A stretch of 64,000 bases of DNA from Cladorrhinum sp. PSN259 (Eukaryota; Ascomycota; Sordariomycetes; Sordariales; Podosporaceae), in the NCBI GenBank assembly GCA_033725935.1, contig MU867097.1:1-64000 (forward strand), in the 5' to 3' direction. Made by a program: the position numbers and the translations under genes. Each line of letters opens with the position of its first letter. Within the stretch, counting starts at the first letter, position 1. Below, piece by piece: positions 22,329-33,381 of this stretch. Below the pieces are notes generated by a model. The model made no database searches. It had not been told where the DNA came from and saw nothing but the letters and a program-made list of their open reading frames with translations.

Positions 22329-23939
22329 TCACTGACACAAAAAGCTCTCTGGTAGATTTGGATCACCGGCCCCTTTGTAAGTCTGCCTCTTGGGGAATGC
22401 ACAGAGTGGCCTCTGCCTGAGCACTCCAGACCTTGGATCTGTAGTCTTTGTCCACGTGGTAGCTATAATCTCATCGACAGCCGTACCGTTTTCCACCCAA
22501 GCCATCAAGCCCAACAATGCATCATGTCGGGCGTCTTCAAACCCGGGTGTTGAAAATGTTGCAGTTCCTAGACTCCCTTGTGAACCAGCTCCAGCAAAGT
22601 ACCAAGGAGCTTTTACAGCTGTACCAGTGACATGCTGCAGACCAGGAACTCTGAAATAACGAAACCAGCTCTGCAGACTCCCCACACCTCCCATGGCCTC
22701 GGCCACACGCTCGTAGAACAAATCCGAGCTTCCCGGCGGAATCAAGGCGTCTGAATTGCCGTGATACATGAGTATCTTTCCACCTCGCTCCTTCAATGAA
22801 GTGAGGTCGTAGTCGTCGGCTGTACAGTTTCCAGGATCTGCCGAGTCCGCCTGCCACACAACACTGTCGTTCCATTGTGTCCAGTTCCAGCTGGGATCGT
22901 CATACAGGAAGTATTGCACGTACCCGTCTCCCAAAGGGACGGGGGCATTGCCGCCTAAGAGAAAGCCCCATTGGTGTTCAGAGCTAAGTTCCATGCCGGG
23001 AAACGCAAACTTTCCATCGGCATAAAAGTCGGCATAAACGTTATGGACTGTGTTGGCCTGTTCTGCCGTCAAACACGCTGATGGGCTGATTCCTGAGGTG
23101 CTGCACAACAGAGGCGTCAGTGTGAAGTTGCATCGATCCGGATGGCTGACGATGCCGTCCTTTACTCCATCGATCTCATCGCATTGGCGGACAACTTCGT
23201 TGGCAATAGCACTGAAGAGTGAAGCATTGACACGTTTCTTGTCCGACACCGGAAGGTTATACACGGCTACTCTGCTCGTCCATGTCTGCAGGTGACTGGT
23301 GTACCAGGCTGGTGCGCCGATGAGAAGCCCGTCAAAGCTGTCTGGTGAAACCATTGCTTCTTTTAAACCTTGCCGCCCGCCCGTGGAAGCACCGGAGTAG
23401 TATGAGTAGGATATGTTCCTGCCGTAGTATGCCTGAGTCATTACCTTGCCGAGCTGAACTGATCCATGCATAGCCCGGTAACCAAAGTCCTTCTTCCTCT
23501 CCTGATTATTGAGTGCCCAAGTGACATCCGCGGAAGTCGAGTTATGGCCGGTATCGGTTGAGACAACGGCGTGTCCGTATCGAACACCAGCTCCCATGTC
23601 CATCCAGTTAATACCACCGGCAAACCCTCCATTGCCTACTGCCAGAAACCTCGAGTTCCACTCAGTAGGTAGAAACAGGCCGAACCGGTAATTGGAGATG
23701 TCAGAGCTCGAGACGTTGACAATGATCGCACAGAGTTCGGGGAGCTGGGTTGGAGAGATGGGATACGCAATATTCGCTCCGCCTTCGCTGTACGCTCGTC
23801 CATTTGGGACCAGTTCTGCCGAGATAACCCTGGTAGATTCTGGAAGAACATGCTCAAATGTAGTGATAGAGCAGGTCAGCGAGCTCGCAAGAACTGCTTG
23901 CTGCGTAGCCAAGCTGAGCAAAATAGGGACGAGCTTCAT
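22329..23939 (-). CDS. Secreted tannase/feruloyl esterase family protein
   Basis: Intronless, 536 residues, with a signal peptide (1-19). It belongs to the tannase/FaeB (ESTHER Tannase) family of plant-cell-wall esterases, which cleave feruloyl or galloyl esters. The nucleophile motif is SGASTGGRQG with Ser185. Asp397 in YHGNSDALIPP and His436 in PGLQHV complete the triad. Many N-glycosylation sequons are present (NVS, NHT-like NNQ excluded, NIS, NGT). The family normally has Cys before the Ser and Cys after the His (the CS-D-HC motif), joined by a disulfide. Here these positions are Ala184 and Val437, so the disulfide is gone from both ends. The enzyme is probably still active, but substrate choice may differ. 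Confidence 0.88.
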   Translation of the reverse strand: MKLVPILLSLATQQAVLASSLTCSITTFEHVLPESTRVISAELVPNGRAYSEGGANIAYPISPTQLPELCAIIVNVSSSDISNYRFGLFLPTEWNSRFLAVGNGGFAGGINWMDMGAGVRYGHAVVSTDTGHNSTSADVTWALNNQERKKDFGYRAMHGSVQLGKVMTQAYYGRNISYSYYSGASTGGRQGLKEAMVSPDSFDGLLIGAPAWYTSHLQTWTSRVAVYNLPVSDKKRVNASLFSAIANEVVRQCDEIDGVKDGIVSHPDRCNFTLTPLLCSTSGISPSACLTAEQANTVHNVYADFYADGKFAFPGMELSSEHQWGFLLGGNAPVPLGDGYVQYFLYDDPSWNWTQWNDSVVWQADSADPGNCTADDYDLTSLKERGGKILMYHGNSDALIPPGSSDLFYERVAEAMGGVGSLQSWFRYFRVPGLQHVTGTAVKAPWYFAGAGSQGSLGTATFSTPGFEDARHDALLGLMAWVENGTAVDEIIATTWTKTTDPRSGVLRQRPLCAFPKRQTYKGAGDPNLPESFLCQ

Positions 23940-24763
23940 TCTGTTTGCTGGTGATAATGATGCGAGTTACTGGGAAGCAACCATTGCTGAAGATCCCAAG
24001 CTATCTTTTGTTAATCAAGTAGAGAGTGGTACCTTCACACATCCGGAAGGTGCCCTTCATCAGGCATTACCCCTCCCGGAGTATGTTCTAGCATTGGAGA
24101 TGTATCCGCCGGTCTCCCGGAATAAATTGGATATGTCGTATGGAATATAGCCTCATCCATAGATGAATGTAACTCATGCGTTCATTCTGTTAGCAATCGC
24201 TTCGTCATGGAGCTTGCTCCGTCTGAAGTACAGGTGGTGACCGGAATCAAGACCCAATGGGGCCAACTCCATCTCAATCCAGTCTCAAATCCATGTCCCC
24301 CAAGATCAACCAAGAATTCTAGAACAGGATAAAGAAAGCTATTGTTCGGCAGTGTCGTGTGGGGTGAACAAAGTTGGGGTAAGGATCATGGATTCCGAAA
24401 CCCCCACTCATAATTAGGTAGCAGTGGATCGACGCGAAAAATGAACGCATTGACCAGCCACTTTAACGCGCCCACTTCCGTAAGCGCGGCGCAGTCGCGT
24501 CCCTTGTTCCTTGTCCGCGTCCGGCCACCCATTGCTGTTGCCTTTTTCAGAAGAGTGTTCCCGCACATCTTCAAGTTGAATTTCATTTCACTGTCAATTG
24601 GTCCCTTGAACCATCATTACATCAATACGAAATATCATTATCGCACTCCAAGTAATAATATCGCATTTTATATCTGTATTCTGAGAAGCATTCTGTTCTC
24701 CCCTGGGCCGACATATACTTGCCTACTCTGATAGTCATCGGCATTTCATTCATATCCCCGGAA
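23940..24763. other. Intergenic: divergent promoters
   Basis: 5' regions of the esterase-like gene (left) and the unknown Cys-rich protein gene (right). No gene is supported here. An AT-rich stretch lies at about 24600-24680. Confidence 0.55.
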
Positions 24764-25538
24764 ATGGTTATCAAGCGCAAGAGATCCGACTCGGACTTTA
24801 GGTCCTTCAACTCGAGCGTCAGCGCGACAAGCTTCAATTTTGATGCCATCGCAGCAATGGAAACAGCCAGACGAGGCTTCTTCTCTCCCCGTCTCAGCAG
24901 CCCATCACATCTTCACAGCCGCACCATGAAGCGCGTACGGGATAACCGGCCCTCAGAAGAAATGATTCACCGTATGTTCAGCTGGACATCCACAGTTAAC
25001 ATCTTGACTTACTTACCATTTCCCCCTTCCAGAACGAACACTCAACCTTCTCTACTCTGCTCAGCAACACCAAAACCAACCATCGACTCCAGCGCCTGAG
25101 ATCAGCGTCACCCCAACACCAGTAGCTCCCCAAACTCCTTCCCGAGAGACCCAATGCACAGGACCTCAGCAACGATCCCTTCACAGCTTCTGGAACATAA
25201 GGTCATCTTCCTTGTCAGTCAATTCATCTCCATCTCGCAACGCTTCATCTCCTGTACCGGAGCCAGCAGCGGTTCAGCAAACCTCAAACGACTCTATCGC
25301 CTGCGAGGACTGTGGAGCTTGTCTCCGCAGTACTAACGATACTGATGGAGACATGATGATGGATGTGGATATGGATATCGATGGTTCGGGCAATGCGTGC
25401 GGCGCATGTGGAAAGGCTGTGTGCTTTAGCTGTTCGGTGAGCAACCTTGGTGAGAACAGGAGGTGCTTGGTTTGTGCTGGACGAGAAAACGAGTCTGGAA
25501 ATCGGAGTGGGTGGATGACTAGTGTTGATGTGTTTTGA
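24764..25538 (+). CDS. Hypothetical protein with C-terminal Cys-pair cluster
   Basis: Exons 24764-24971 and 25033-25538 give 237 residues; the intron is 61 bp (GTATGT...TTCCAG). The N-terminus is basic and Ser-rich (MVIKRKRSDSDFRSF), followed by a likely helix EEMIHQRTLNLLYSAQQHQ. A disordered Pro/Ser/Gln region follows, with an isolated LHSFWNI motif. The C-terminus has three pairs of cysteines, CEDCGAC, CGACGKAVCFSC and CLVC, spaced as in a treble-clef or double zinc-binding fold and split by an Asp/Met-rich loop. I do not recognise the family. A nuclear protein using Zn is plausible, but that is only inference. Confidence 0.75.
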
Positions 25539-26113
25539 TATCGACTCATTGTGAGAGAATCAGGTGTTTTATAGGTGGCTTTCTACTGGTTGCAGGCGCA
25601 TGGGTGCGGATACCTTATTTACGTTAAGCTTTTCTAAAGAATGGGGACATTTGGCGTTTGGCGTTTTTAAGTGGGTTATTATCCAAAGAGGAAGCGGGAG
25701 AGCCTTGGTTCGGTAGTTGAGCAAGGCGTAGGATAAAGCTTGTATGTATTTATGTCAATTCTGAGTTTGTCATGATTCAATGTATCCCGCCTGGAGCATT
25801 GTCCAACGGGCCCAGTATCTGGGCTGCCCATTGCGGTGACCAATGAAATCACGAGCTACCTCGGTCATCAATCTTGTACAAAGTATACTTATTGCTGTGC
25901 GTGCCTCACCCGTTGGAGCTCCAGAAGCTTGACTGCACGCCGGAGACGTCAGTGCGGGGCACCATTACTACCCCGCCCTCAACCACACCATCCCGAAGCT
26001 TCCAGCTGTTCCTCCAACCACGGAAGCTCTCATCTTATCCATCAAGTTGCTTATATTGGGTTGTTATCTATACGTGTGCTTTCTATAATCTGAGCGCTCG
26101 CGTTTAAACAATA
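25539..26113. other. Intergenic
   Basis: 3' region of the Cys-rich gene and promoter of the MEMO gene. The open frames here (25836-26107) overlap in two phases without motifs. Confidence 0.55.
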
Positions 26114-27186
26114 ATGGCAACAAGAGACGCAAGCCATGCTGGGTCATGGTACGATGATGACGATCAGCAGCTATCATCACAGCTCGACGAGTTCCTAAGT
26201 GGCGTGCCCGATACATTGAATGATAACAACCTTCCCGTCCCGGGAGCGAGAGTGATTATAGCTCCGTAAGTGTTTCTTCGTACTCATCATCTCTCAATGA
26301 GATTTACTGATTCACAAACAGCCACGCCGGTTATTCCTACTCTGGCCCTTGTGCAGCCTGGGCCTACAAGGCTCTAGACCTCAGTGCCGCAAAACGGGTC
26401 TTCATTCTCGGACCATCACACACTTACTACCTGCGTGGATGTGCCCTCACAACCTTCAGCAAGTATGCAACACCTTTCGGAGACCTAATCGTGGACAAAG
26501 GCACCACAAACGAGTTAAGACAGACTGGCAATTTTTCGGATATGCCGCCACGACGTGATACAGATGAGCACTCGCTCGAGATGCACATTCCTTTCCTGTG
26601 GAAGAGACTTGAGCAGACGTTTGGCAAGGACGTCAGCAAGTACCCGCCCATTGTTCCCATCCTTATTGGCGACGGTACCGAGGAAGAGGAAAAGGTCTTT
26701 GGGCGGTGCCTTGCACCATACCTCAGGGACCCATCCACTGCGTGGATTGTCTCATCGGACTTCTGCCATTGGGGCTCACGGTTCAGCTATCGGCCACATT
26801 TCTCGGACGGCGGGATCAAGGACCTGGATTCTCCACGGTCTAAGAAACACGAGATCCTAAATGTTAAGCCAGACTGGGGTGAGCTGGCAAATAGTCCCGA
26901 CGATCCCGCCATTCACCAGGTCATCAAGGTGCTTGACGAACTCGCCATGGAAGCAGTTGAGACGGGTGTGCATGGCGAATTCTACAAGGTGATCCAGGAT
27001 ACCCGCAATACCGTTTGTGGAAGACATCCCATCGGTGTTATGATGGCAACCCTAGAAGCAGTTTCCAAGGATGGGCTGGCGGAAGGCAAGGGCAAGTTCA
27101 AATTTGTCCAGTACCAGAGGAGCAGTTTGGTCAAGAAGAATTCTGATTCGAGCGTGAGCTATGCTTCGGCCTATGCCGTCGTCTGA
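26114..27186 (+). CDS. MEMO family protein
   Basis: Exons 26114-26265 and 26322-27186 give 338 residues. The 56-bp intron rebuilds IIAPHAGYSYSG. The protein covers the whole MEMO1/Mho1 family: N-terminal HAGSWYDDD, then PHAGYSYSG, GPSHTYYL, EHSLEMHIPFL and SSDFCHWG. The three residues that line the pocket in human MEMO (two His and a Cys) are all present in these motifs. The fold resembles metal-dependent dioxygenases; published work ties MEMO to copper binding and redox or cytoskeletal control. The fungal role is less clear. Probably cytosolic: no signal peptide and no membrane segment. Confidence 0.95.
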
Positions 27187-28958
27187 GCCCTGGCATATAT
27201 TTTATAGAAGAATGGTGGAGAAGAGCCAGGATAGAGAGCCCGTGGATCTACAGGAACGATATACACCAGATGGGGTCTAGAAGGGCGGTGGTTAGATGGG
27301 AGACGGAAACATGTTTCGTAGAACCGGGACTAGGGCGCACCAGAGGTGAAGCAATGACGCATGAATGATCAGGGACTCAGGCTGTTCGGAAGATTTCCAG
27401 CGCCGACATATCATGTAGACTGTGTTCATCTCTTCAAGACTCTCAACAGATGGGATTTACCTTTACCTGACAGTTGCGGTGACAAGTTTATGCACGCAAA
27501 GATTTGTCCGAGTTCATCTGAATTCCCACATACCATGCCGCAGACATGCACCCGTCAAGTGGCACGGGACCGAGAGCTCTGCATGCGTACGGAGTACTTA
27601 CCCCAGCCTTCTCGTGGCGTGGGCGAAATTGGGCCTTGGGCCTCTTTCTGCGGTTGGATGTGCGCGGATGTCGATATCCGCTTGGCGTGAAAATTGGCTT
27701 CGTGAGGACGACCTTTTGGTTCCGAGATGCATGCTGATGCGTGCTGATGCGCGGCGGCCAGGGCGAGGCCGACCCAAACCAAACACTTTGCTCCAGACAC
27801 CAGAAACCATCACGATGTTGTTCGCACAGAATCCTTGGAACGGATTGCATCCCCCGCTGTGGGGTACACTAATCATGGAAACAAGCTGCAGCTTGCCTTG
27901 ACTGTAGGAGTTGGTTCTTGGGGCTGAGTGTGTGGCATCTCAGCTCGGATTCAATAATCGTGATCAGCACCTCATCCTGATTGGATAGATAGAGTTTTGT
28001 TGGTTGGGTTGGGCTCGTTGGTCATTGAAAATCTCACAACCTCTCTTCACTAGACAAAATGAACAGATTTTCATCTCTTCCAAAAAGTGCGTAGGAAAAA
28101 AAAAACCTTTGAATGTCTTGACCATTCGAGGTGCCTGACGATCGCCAGTCTGAAACGGTTTTTGTTGCCGGGCCTGTCCCGGCCAGCATTGGCTTTTTAA
28201 GCTGCTTCTCTGCCAAGGCCCGCCCCGTTCACAACTGGACTTAGGCGCTGCGAACCGGCTCCACTAAGCTGCATGCAATTCCGACCATCAACAACCACTC
28301 GACTGGCCGTGATTCACCCGCGATTCAGACCAGGCTCGAGGCCTTTCTGGGGTTTGACTGGGTGACGAGGGAGGAATAACTTGGTCGGAGGGATTAATCC
28401 TGAAAGAAGAATACTGAACGGTACCTCGGAAAGCCAAAGGGTTTCACCGGTTTTTTCAACTGATTTCCCGTTACAGAAAGTACCCGCTCAGAAAAACAGG
28501 GGTCCAGACTTGCACTCCCCCAGCCCGATAAATGTGAGACCGCGCCACCGCCTGGAGGGTCCCCTATCCTTGTTTGGGTTCGACCTCCTGAGAATCCTAC
28601 TGTGTGTGTGTGTTTGTGCCTGGCACCTGCCAAAAACCACATTAACAAACCCAAGCCCATCGACCGTCGGGCTTCTCTCCATCTTCCTCTCTCGTGCCCC
28701 CCTGTTTCTAAATTTCCTCTTTTCGACTCCTTTGGTCTCGGTCTGCATTGTTGAACTTTGCCCATCTAACCAAAGCATATACATCCATCCGGCACTGTGT
28801 TCCTCCTTCTCCTTTTCACCGACGAATAGCAAAAAACGAATAATACCCACGATCGAGTACCGAGTACCGACCGACAACAACCTGCAAATTTCCGAGACAT
28901 TTTACACAAGGACTATTTCCCAGCAGTAGAAGCGCTTCCCGCGCCCAAATCTTTCACA
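27187..28958. other. Gene-free 1.8 kb upstream of the syntaxin gene
   Basis: Several overlapping frames at 27361-27901 on both strands show no motif. The part from about 28380 to 28958 is pyrimidine-rich on the plus strand and probably forms the syntaxin promoter and 5' leader. Nothing else is supported. Confidence 0.5.
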
Positions 28959-30410
28959 ATGAGTGTATGTCTTACCGTCAACATTTTCTGCGTGCACATG
29001 TTCGGGGGACGCGTCACTAACCAGAAGTGATCAGTACGGCGGGTACAACCCGTATAATGGCAACAACAATGGCCTTCCAAGCGGGTACGTGAAGAAAAAT
29101 CATCTCACAATGCTTTGTTTGCTAACAGAAAACCACCAGTCCTAGAGGGTACGGCGGCAACAACCAGAATCCCTTCGACGACCGAAATGCAGCTCCCGGA
29201 AATGTCGAGATGGGCCCCATTGGAGGTGGCGGCCGAGGACAGTCGCTCCTCCAGCAATGCACAGAAGTCGGCAACGGCGTCAGCGCTGTAGAGAAATCAA
29301 TAACCCAGCTTTCGGCCTTACAGCGACGCCTTCTCGATGAAGCCGACTCATCTGGCGAGTCACCAACCAAGAGACAAGTCAACAACATGACGGAAGACAT
29401 CATGGACCAGTTCCGCAAGTTGACGATGCGTGTTCGGGAGATCAAGTCAGATTCGAAAGCAGGAGAGCCAGTCAACAGGGCACAAGTCGGTCTGATCGAA
29501 AGACGTCTCAAGGCGGCCAACCAGGGTTTCCAACAATCAGAAAGCGAGTTCAGGAAGAGAATGCAGGGCCAGATGGAGCGACAGTTCCGTATTGTGCGTC
29601 CGGATGCTACCGAGGAGGAAGCTCGCGCTGCCGTTGAGGGCAACAACCCCCAGATCTTCCAACAGGCTCTGATGCAGGGTAACCGTATGGGCCAGGCGAA
29701 CGAGGTTCTGAATGCTGTCAAGCAACGCCACCAAGAGATGCAAGAAGTCGAACAGAGATTGACGGAGCTTCTGAATCTCATGCAAGATATGCAGGAGATG
29801 CTGGTGAAGCAGGAGGAGATCGTCGTGGCTATTGATCAGCACACCGAGCAAGCTGCTGGTGATATGGTCAAGGCCAACGAGGAGCTCGAGGTTGCTGTTG
29901 TTACGGCGAGGAAAACGCGCAAGAAGAAGTGGATTTGCTTGGGTATCTGTGGTATGCATATCCTGTCAAACCAGCCGTTCATATTCGTGCCCCATATGCT
30001 AACCTTTTGTTTTCACAGTTACGATCGTTCTCATCATCGTTATTGCAGTAGTTGCCTATATCATGGTCAACCGCGCCGCAAACGGCGGAGGGGGCGGTGG
30101 CGGCGGAAATGACAACAATAACGGCAATAACAATAACAACGCCGGCAACACCACTCCTGCTCCTGCAACCACTCCCGCTGCCACTACTGGCGGTCAGAAG
30201 CGCAGTCTCTTTGGTCACAACGCCCTTGATAATCTCGAAATGAACAACAACAATGTCCGCTCAGTCAATGTTGATGCACCATCATCCCCAGCAGCTGAAG
30301 TCGGCCGTATTACTAGACGACGACTGAACATGGTACGAGAAAAGGCCGATAAGCGATTTGTTGTCTGGGAGGATCTCGATTCTGCCACTCCCACAGGGTC
30401 TGACGACTGA
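28959..30410 (+). CDS. Plasma-membrane type syntaxin (Qa-SNARE, Sso1/SYN family) with long C-terminal tail
   Basis: Four exons: 28959-28964 (only Met-Ser), 29035-29084, 29140-29951 and 30019-30410, giving 419 residues. A Gly/Asn/Tyr-rich start (YGGYNPYNGNNN) precedes the Habc helices and a Qa-SNARE motif. The zero-layer Gln is in EMLVKQEE, by alignment with yeast Sso1 EELVIEQQE. A juxtamembrane basic patch (RKTRKKKW) and a transmembrane anchor (about 285-306) follow. Syntaxins normally end here. This frame runs on for about 112 residues: poly-Gly/Asn, a Thr/Pro/Ala stretch, a Lys-Arg pair (GGQKRSLF) and a charged end. Role: fusion of secretory vesicles at the hyphal plasma membrane. Confidence 0.9.
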
Positions 30411-31260
30411 AGGGAGCGAGAGAGTCGAGGAGGCAGGTTGCTGATGGACTGATTTGAGTTGGGGTGGGTGGGTGACCGTAATGTTTCTTTTTTGCAGTGG
30501 CAGGCTACCGGAAAGAAAACAAAAAACCCTTACAAACCTAATGCAAACGGGAACCTACCCCCCTTTATCAGCTCTGCTGCAGCATTTGAAAGCACACATT
30601 CGTTTTTGTTCTACTTAGCATGGTGTTTTGTTGGGCTTTATTATAAACTTTATCGTTTTTATATTAGGAGTGGGGATTCATCGAGAAATTTCGGATTATA
30701 CAAATGTTTTGGTTCTTGTTTTTGTTCATGGCAAGGGAGGGGAGGAAGGAGGAAGAAGTATAGATATGAAATCCAAAAAAGGGCCTGATAACTCGCACTC
30801 TCCGTTTACCATTTGTCTTAATTCGCGATTTCTTTTTCTTTTTTAATCTATACTAGCAAGGCGTTTAATAACATTCTTTTTAACAAGTGTTCACTAAAAG
30901 ATGTAAATTGCGAGCGTGGATGTTCCTCTCTCCATCCGGGATAGATACCCAATATACGCCTGTATGAATCCCGTGGAAATTCAAATACAACCATCAGAAC
31001 GATGCGACAATGAATGTCGCTAAATCCCATACAAGAATACTATCGACGGTACGCATTTACAGAGTTCCTTAGCAGGAGAAAAAGGGGTGGTCTAAGACAT
31101 TCGGTGGTCGATCTAATTTCTGCCAGAGTGCCAACAGTGCAGTGTTTTTCCCCAATGTTACTGATCGCTCAGAGCCCCAGTTCCCCTGCCAGGTTTCTGG
31201 CACAATGCTCGTGCCTATATGTGATCCCCTTTCTAAACCCTATCCAATCACAGCGCTGTC
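30411..31260. other. Intergenic between convergent genes
   Basis: 3' regions of the syntaxin gene and of the unknown minus-strand gene. It is rich in T and A (30600-30860). No gene is supported. Confidence 0.55.
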
Positions 31261-32181
31261 TCAGGGCGTTTTTTTCTCATTGGGAGGAGCAACACCAGCC
31301 GCGCCATGAAAATAATGGGCAGCCGATGTCTCAGCCGCCATCGCTTCCTGTTCCCTTAGAAGTCTCTGTCTCTCTGCGCCTGCCTCGGCCACTTTTCGCA
31401 ACACTGACATGCGCTTCTCAAAGTCCTGTATCAAACCGTCGTACTCCTCCCTATTCGATTCTGGGCGTTGTTGTGCTTGTCGCTCTCCACTACCTGCCGA
31501 GGACTCAGGCGAGTGTCCGGTCTGACCTGTGGGAGCTCCCGAAGAAGATGGATCGAGACTCACGCCCTCAATCTTGAGGACTAACGCTCCGCCGCTGCCA
31601 CCGACGCCTCCTTCCATTGTGCCCACGTTGGCCGATGTCACCGCCCAGTCTGGTGATAAACTGCTTGCCCACGCTACTTCGAAGCCTGACCCGTCTGTTG
31701 TTCGTTCCAGGTCGAGGATTACCGCGCGGTCATTGTTCGCTTCGGGGTCTTCTCCTTCTTGTGGGTAATCTCCATGATGCTGCGCTAGCTCAGCCGTGAG
31801 GAATTCCGGGTCATCATCTTCAAATATGTAGCGGACTGTAGGGTGGTGAATCGTTTGTTGGTTAGACGAGTGGGAAGTCGACGTTAACAGCGCGAATAGG
31901 GGTGAGAAGACTGGCTTATCGGGAATGGCGGGCTGGGCTGCGAGGGGTGACGGTGATGGTGGTGATCGGTGGTGTTGTTCATCCGGGGTTGCCCCGAGAG
32001 GATGCGCCGCTACTACTGAAGCCGGTCGGGGGACTAGCGCAGGATCTTGGGGATCTATTTCGCGTCGCAAGCTCGATCTGCTGGTCCGTCCAGCTACCGA
32101 TGGTCGTGGACTTGGTGGAATGGAGGAAGGGTAGAAGCCGGCGGCGGCGGAGCCCGGACGGCTTGGATTGGGGCTGGTCAT
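31261..32181 (-). CDS. Hypothetical protein with conserved core and C-terminal coiled coil
   Basis: Intronless, 306 residues. The N-terminal third is Pro/Ser-rich and likely disordered (RPGSAAAGFYPSSIPPSPRP). A core with alternating hydrophobics follows (TIHHPTVRYIFEDDDPEFLT ... AVILDLERTTDGSGFEVAWAS ... ALVLKIEGVSL), which looks like beta strands of one small domain. A disordered linker leads to a coiled-coil helix (DGLIQDFEKRMSVLRKVAEA, then ERQRLLREQEAM). No signal peptide or membrane segment is seen. The strand pattern suggests a protein conserved among filamentous fungi, but I do not recognise the family. Next to apc11 in the same orientation, 709 bp away. Confidence 0.75.
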   Translation of the reverse strand: MTSPNPSRPGSAAAGFYPSSIPPSPRPSVAGRTSRSSLRREIDPQDPALVPRPASVVAAHPLGATPDEQHHRSPPSPSPLAAQPAIPDKPVFSPLFALLTSTSHSSNQQTIHHPTVRYIFEDDDPEFLTAELAQHHGDYPQEGEDPEANNDRAVILDLERTTDGSGFEVAWASSLSPDWAVTSANVGTMEGGVGGSGGALVLKIEGVSLDPSSSGAPTGQTGHSPESSAGSGERQAQQRPESNREEYDGLIQDFEKRMSVLRKVAEAGAERQRLLREQEAMAAETSAAHYFHGAAGVAPPNEKKTP

Positions 32182-32890
32182 CGTTGTTCGTGCTTCTCGC
32201 GTCTGTTAAAAGGTATGAGTTGGCTATGGATGATATAAAATGATTGATGAAGGGTCGGTGATGATAGTCGTGATAGTATGTTGCTGCGTTTTGGTTTGCT
32301 CGTACATTAACTTCGCTGAAGCTACGGCCGGGCGCGGCATGTTTATTATATGTTTCCAGGATGGATTGGTCGAACAAGGCTCTCGGTCATTGATGACTGG
32401 ACAGGAGGAGTGACATGGCACTGGATACCTAGTAGTGAAAGGCTGGGGTGACCCAAGGCAGACACGACTTTATGTCTCAACCAATGATAATCAGAAAAGA
32501 GGGTCGTGAAGGAGGAAAAATACCGATTAAAGATTGATCATCGGAATCCGGGCTGGCTGGCACCCTGATCATGCAGGAGGAGCTCCAGCAGACGGAAATG
32601 GGTTCATGGCAGTGCTTTATCTTATCGATCAACGGCCAATCCGGTGATCGGCCATGTGACGTTTCTCAACGGCAACTCCCGAACAGGCCGGTGCTCGGCA
32701 GGGGTCCGAGAACGAACCCGCCTCGAGTTTGACAGCTGATGAAGAACGTTTCTCCAATGGAAATCAAGTAAGTAGACTCATTTGCTATGCTGTGCCCATG
32801 CCCAATCAACAAACAAAAAACCTGAACGCCGTTGTCCGATTTACCAATATACCCAATAGGGAGCTTCAATCACATCGTCATCTCAGTATC
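32182..32890. other. Intergenic
   Basis: 5' region of the unknown coiled-coil gene and 3' region of apc11. No gene is supported. Confidence 0.55.
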
Positions 32891-33381
32891 CTATTCCTGG
32901 TTGTCTTCGAGTGTTTGAAGGCGCTGGGCAAAGTCCAAGGATGTGTCGTTTGGTTGGCTTGCCCACTCAAAAGCTATAGCATCATTATGGTTAGATATTC
33001 CACACCCCAAGCAGGCACACAGGCAGTACTTACGTTGCCGACACATTGGACACTGGTTCTTGGCCGACTCTTGCTTGATCCACTCCAAAATGCAGTGCTA
33101 AGGAATATTAGTTTAAACTATCAACAAATATTTGGGACGAACCGACTTCATGAAAGTTGTGGCCACATTTTCCGGATACTTGTTAAGAGGATTGAGGGTC
33201 AGTTAGGATCACAATTGTGGGGGTTCCACTGCAACTTACAGAGCTTGCAATCATCTCCAGGGTATTTGCAAGCCGGACATGTTCCATCAAAGTGAACCTG
33301 ACAGATACCACAGACATCGTCGTCGGGAATGTCCCATCTCCATGTTGCAACCGCGTTCCACTTCTTGATTTTGACCTTCAT
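32891..33381 (-). CDS. apc11: Anaphase-promoting complex RING-H2 subunit Apc11
   Basis: Four exons: 33240-33381, 33147-33178, 33034-33097 and 32891-32973, giving 106 residues. The sequence opens with the family signature MKVKIKKWNAVATWRWD. A RING-H2 domain follows with ligands in CGICQ, CPACKYPGDDC, CGHNFHEHC and CPMC. The start is the Met of this signature; an in-frame Met 15 bases upstream is less likely. The donor of the second intron would be GTCGGT, which is weak, but it is the only position that keeps HNFHEHCILEW. The end, CRQPFEWASQ, matches the family tail, and a short extension follows. Role: with Apc2, it recruits the E2 and catalyses ubiquitin transfer to cyclin and securin in the nucleus. 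Confidence 0.93.

Noticed and set aside
27361..27901. Cluster of 60-160 codon frames on both strands
   Set aside because: Mutually overlapping, no recognisable motif and no consistent splice signals.
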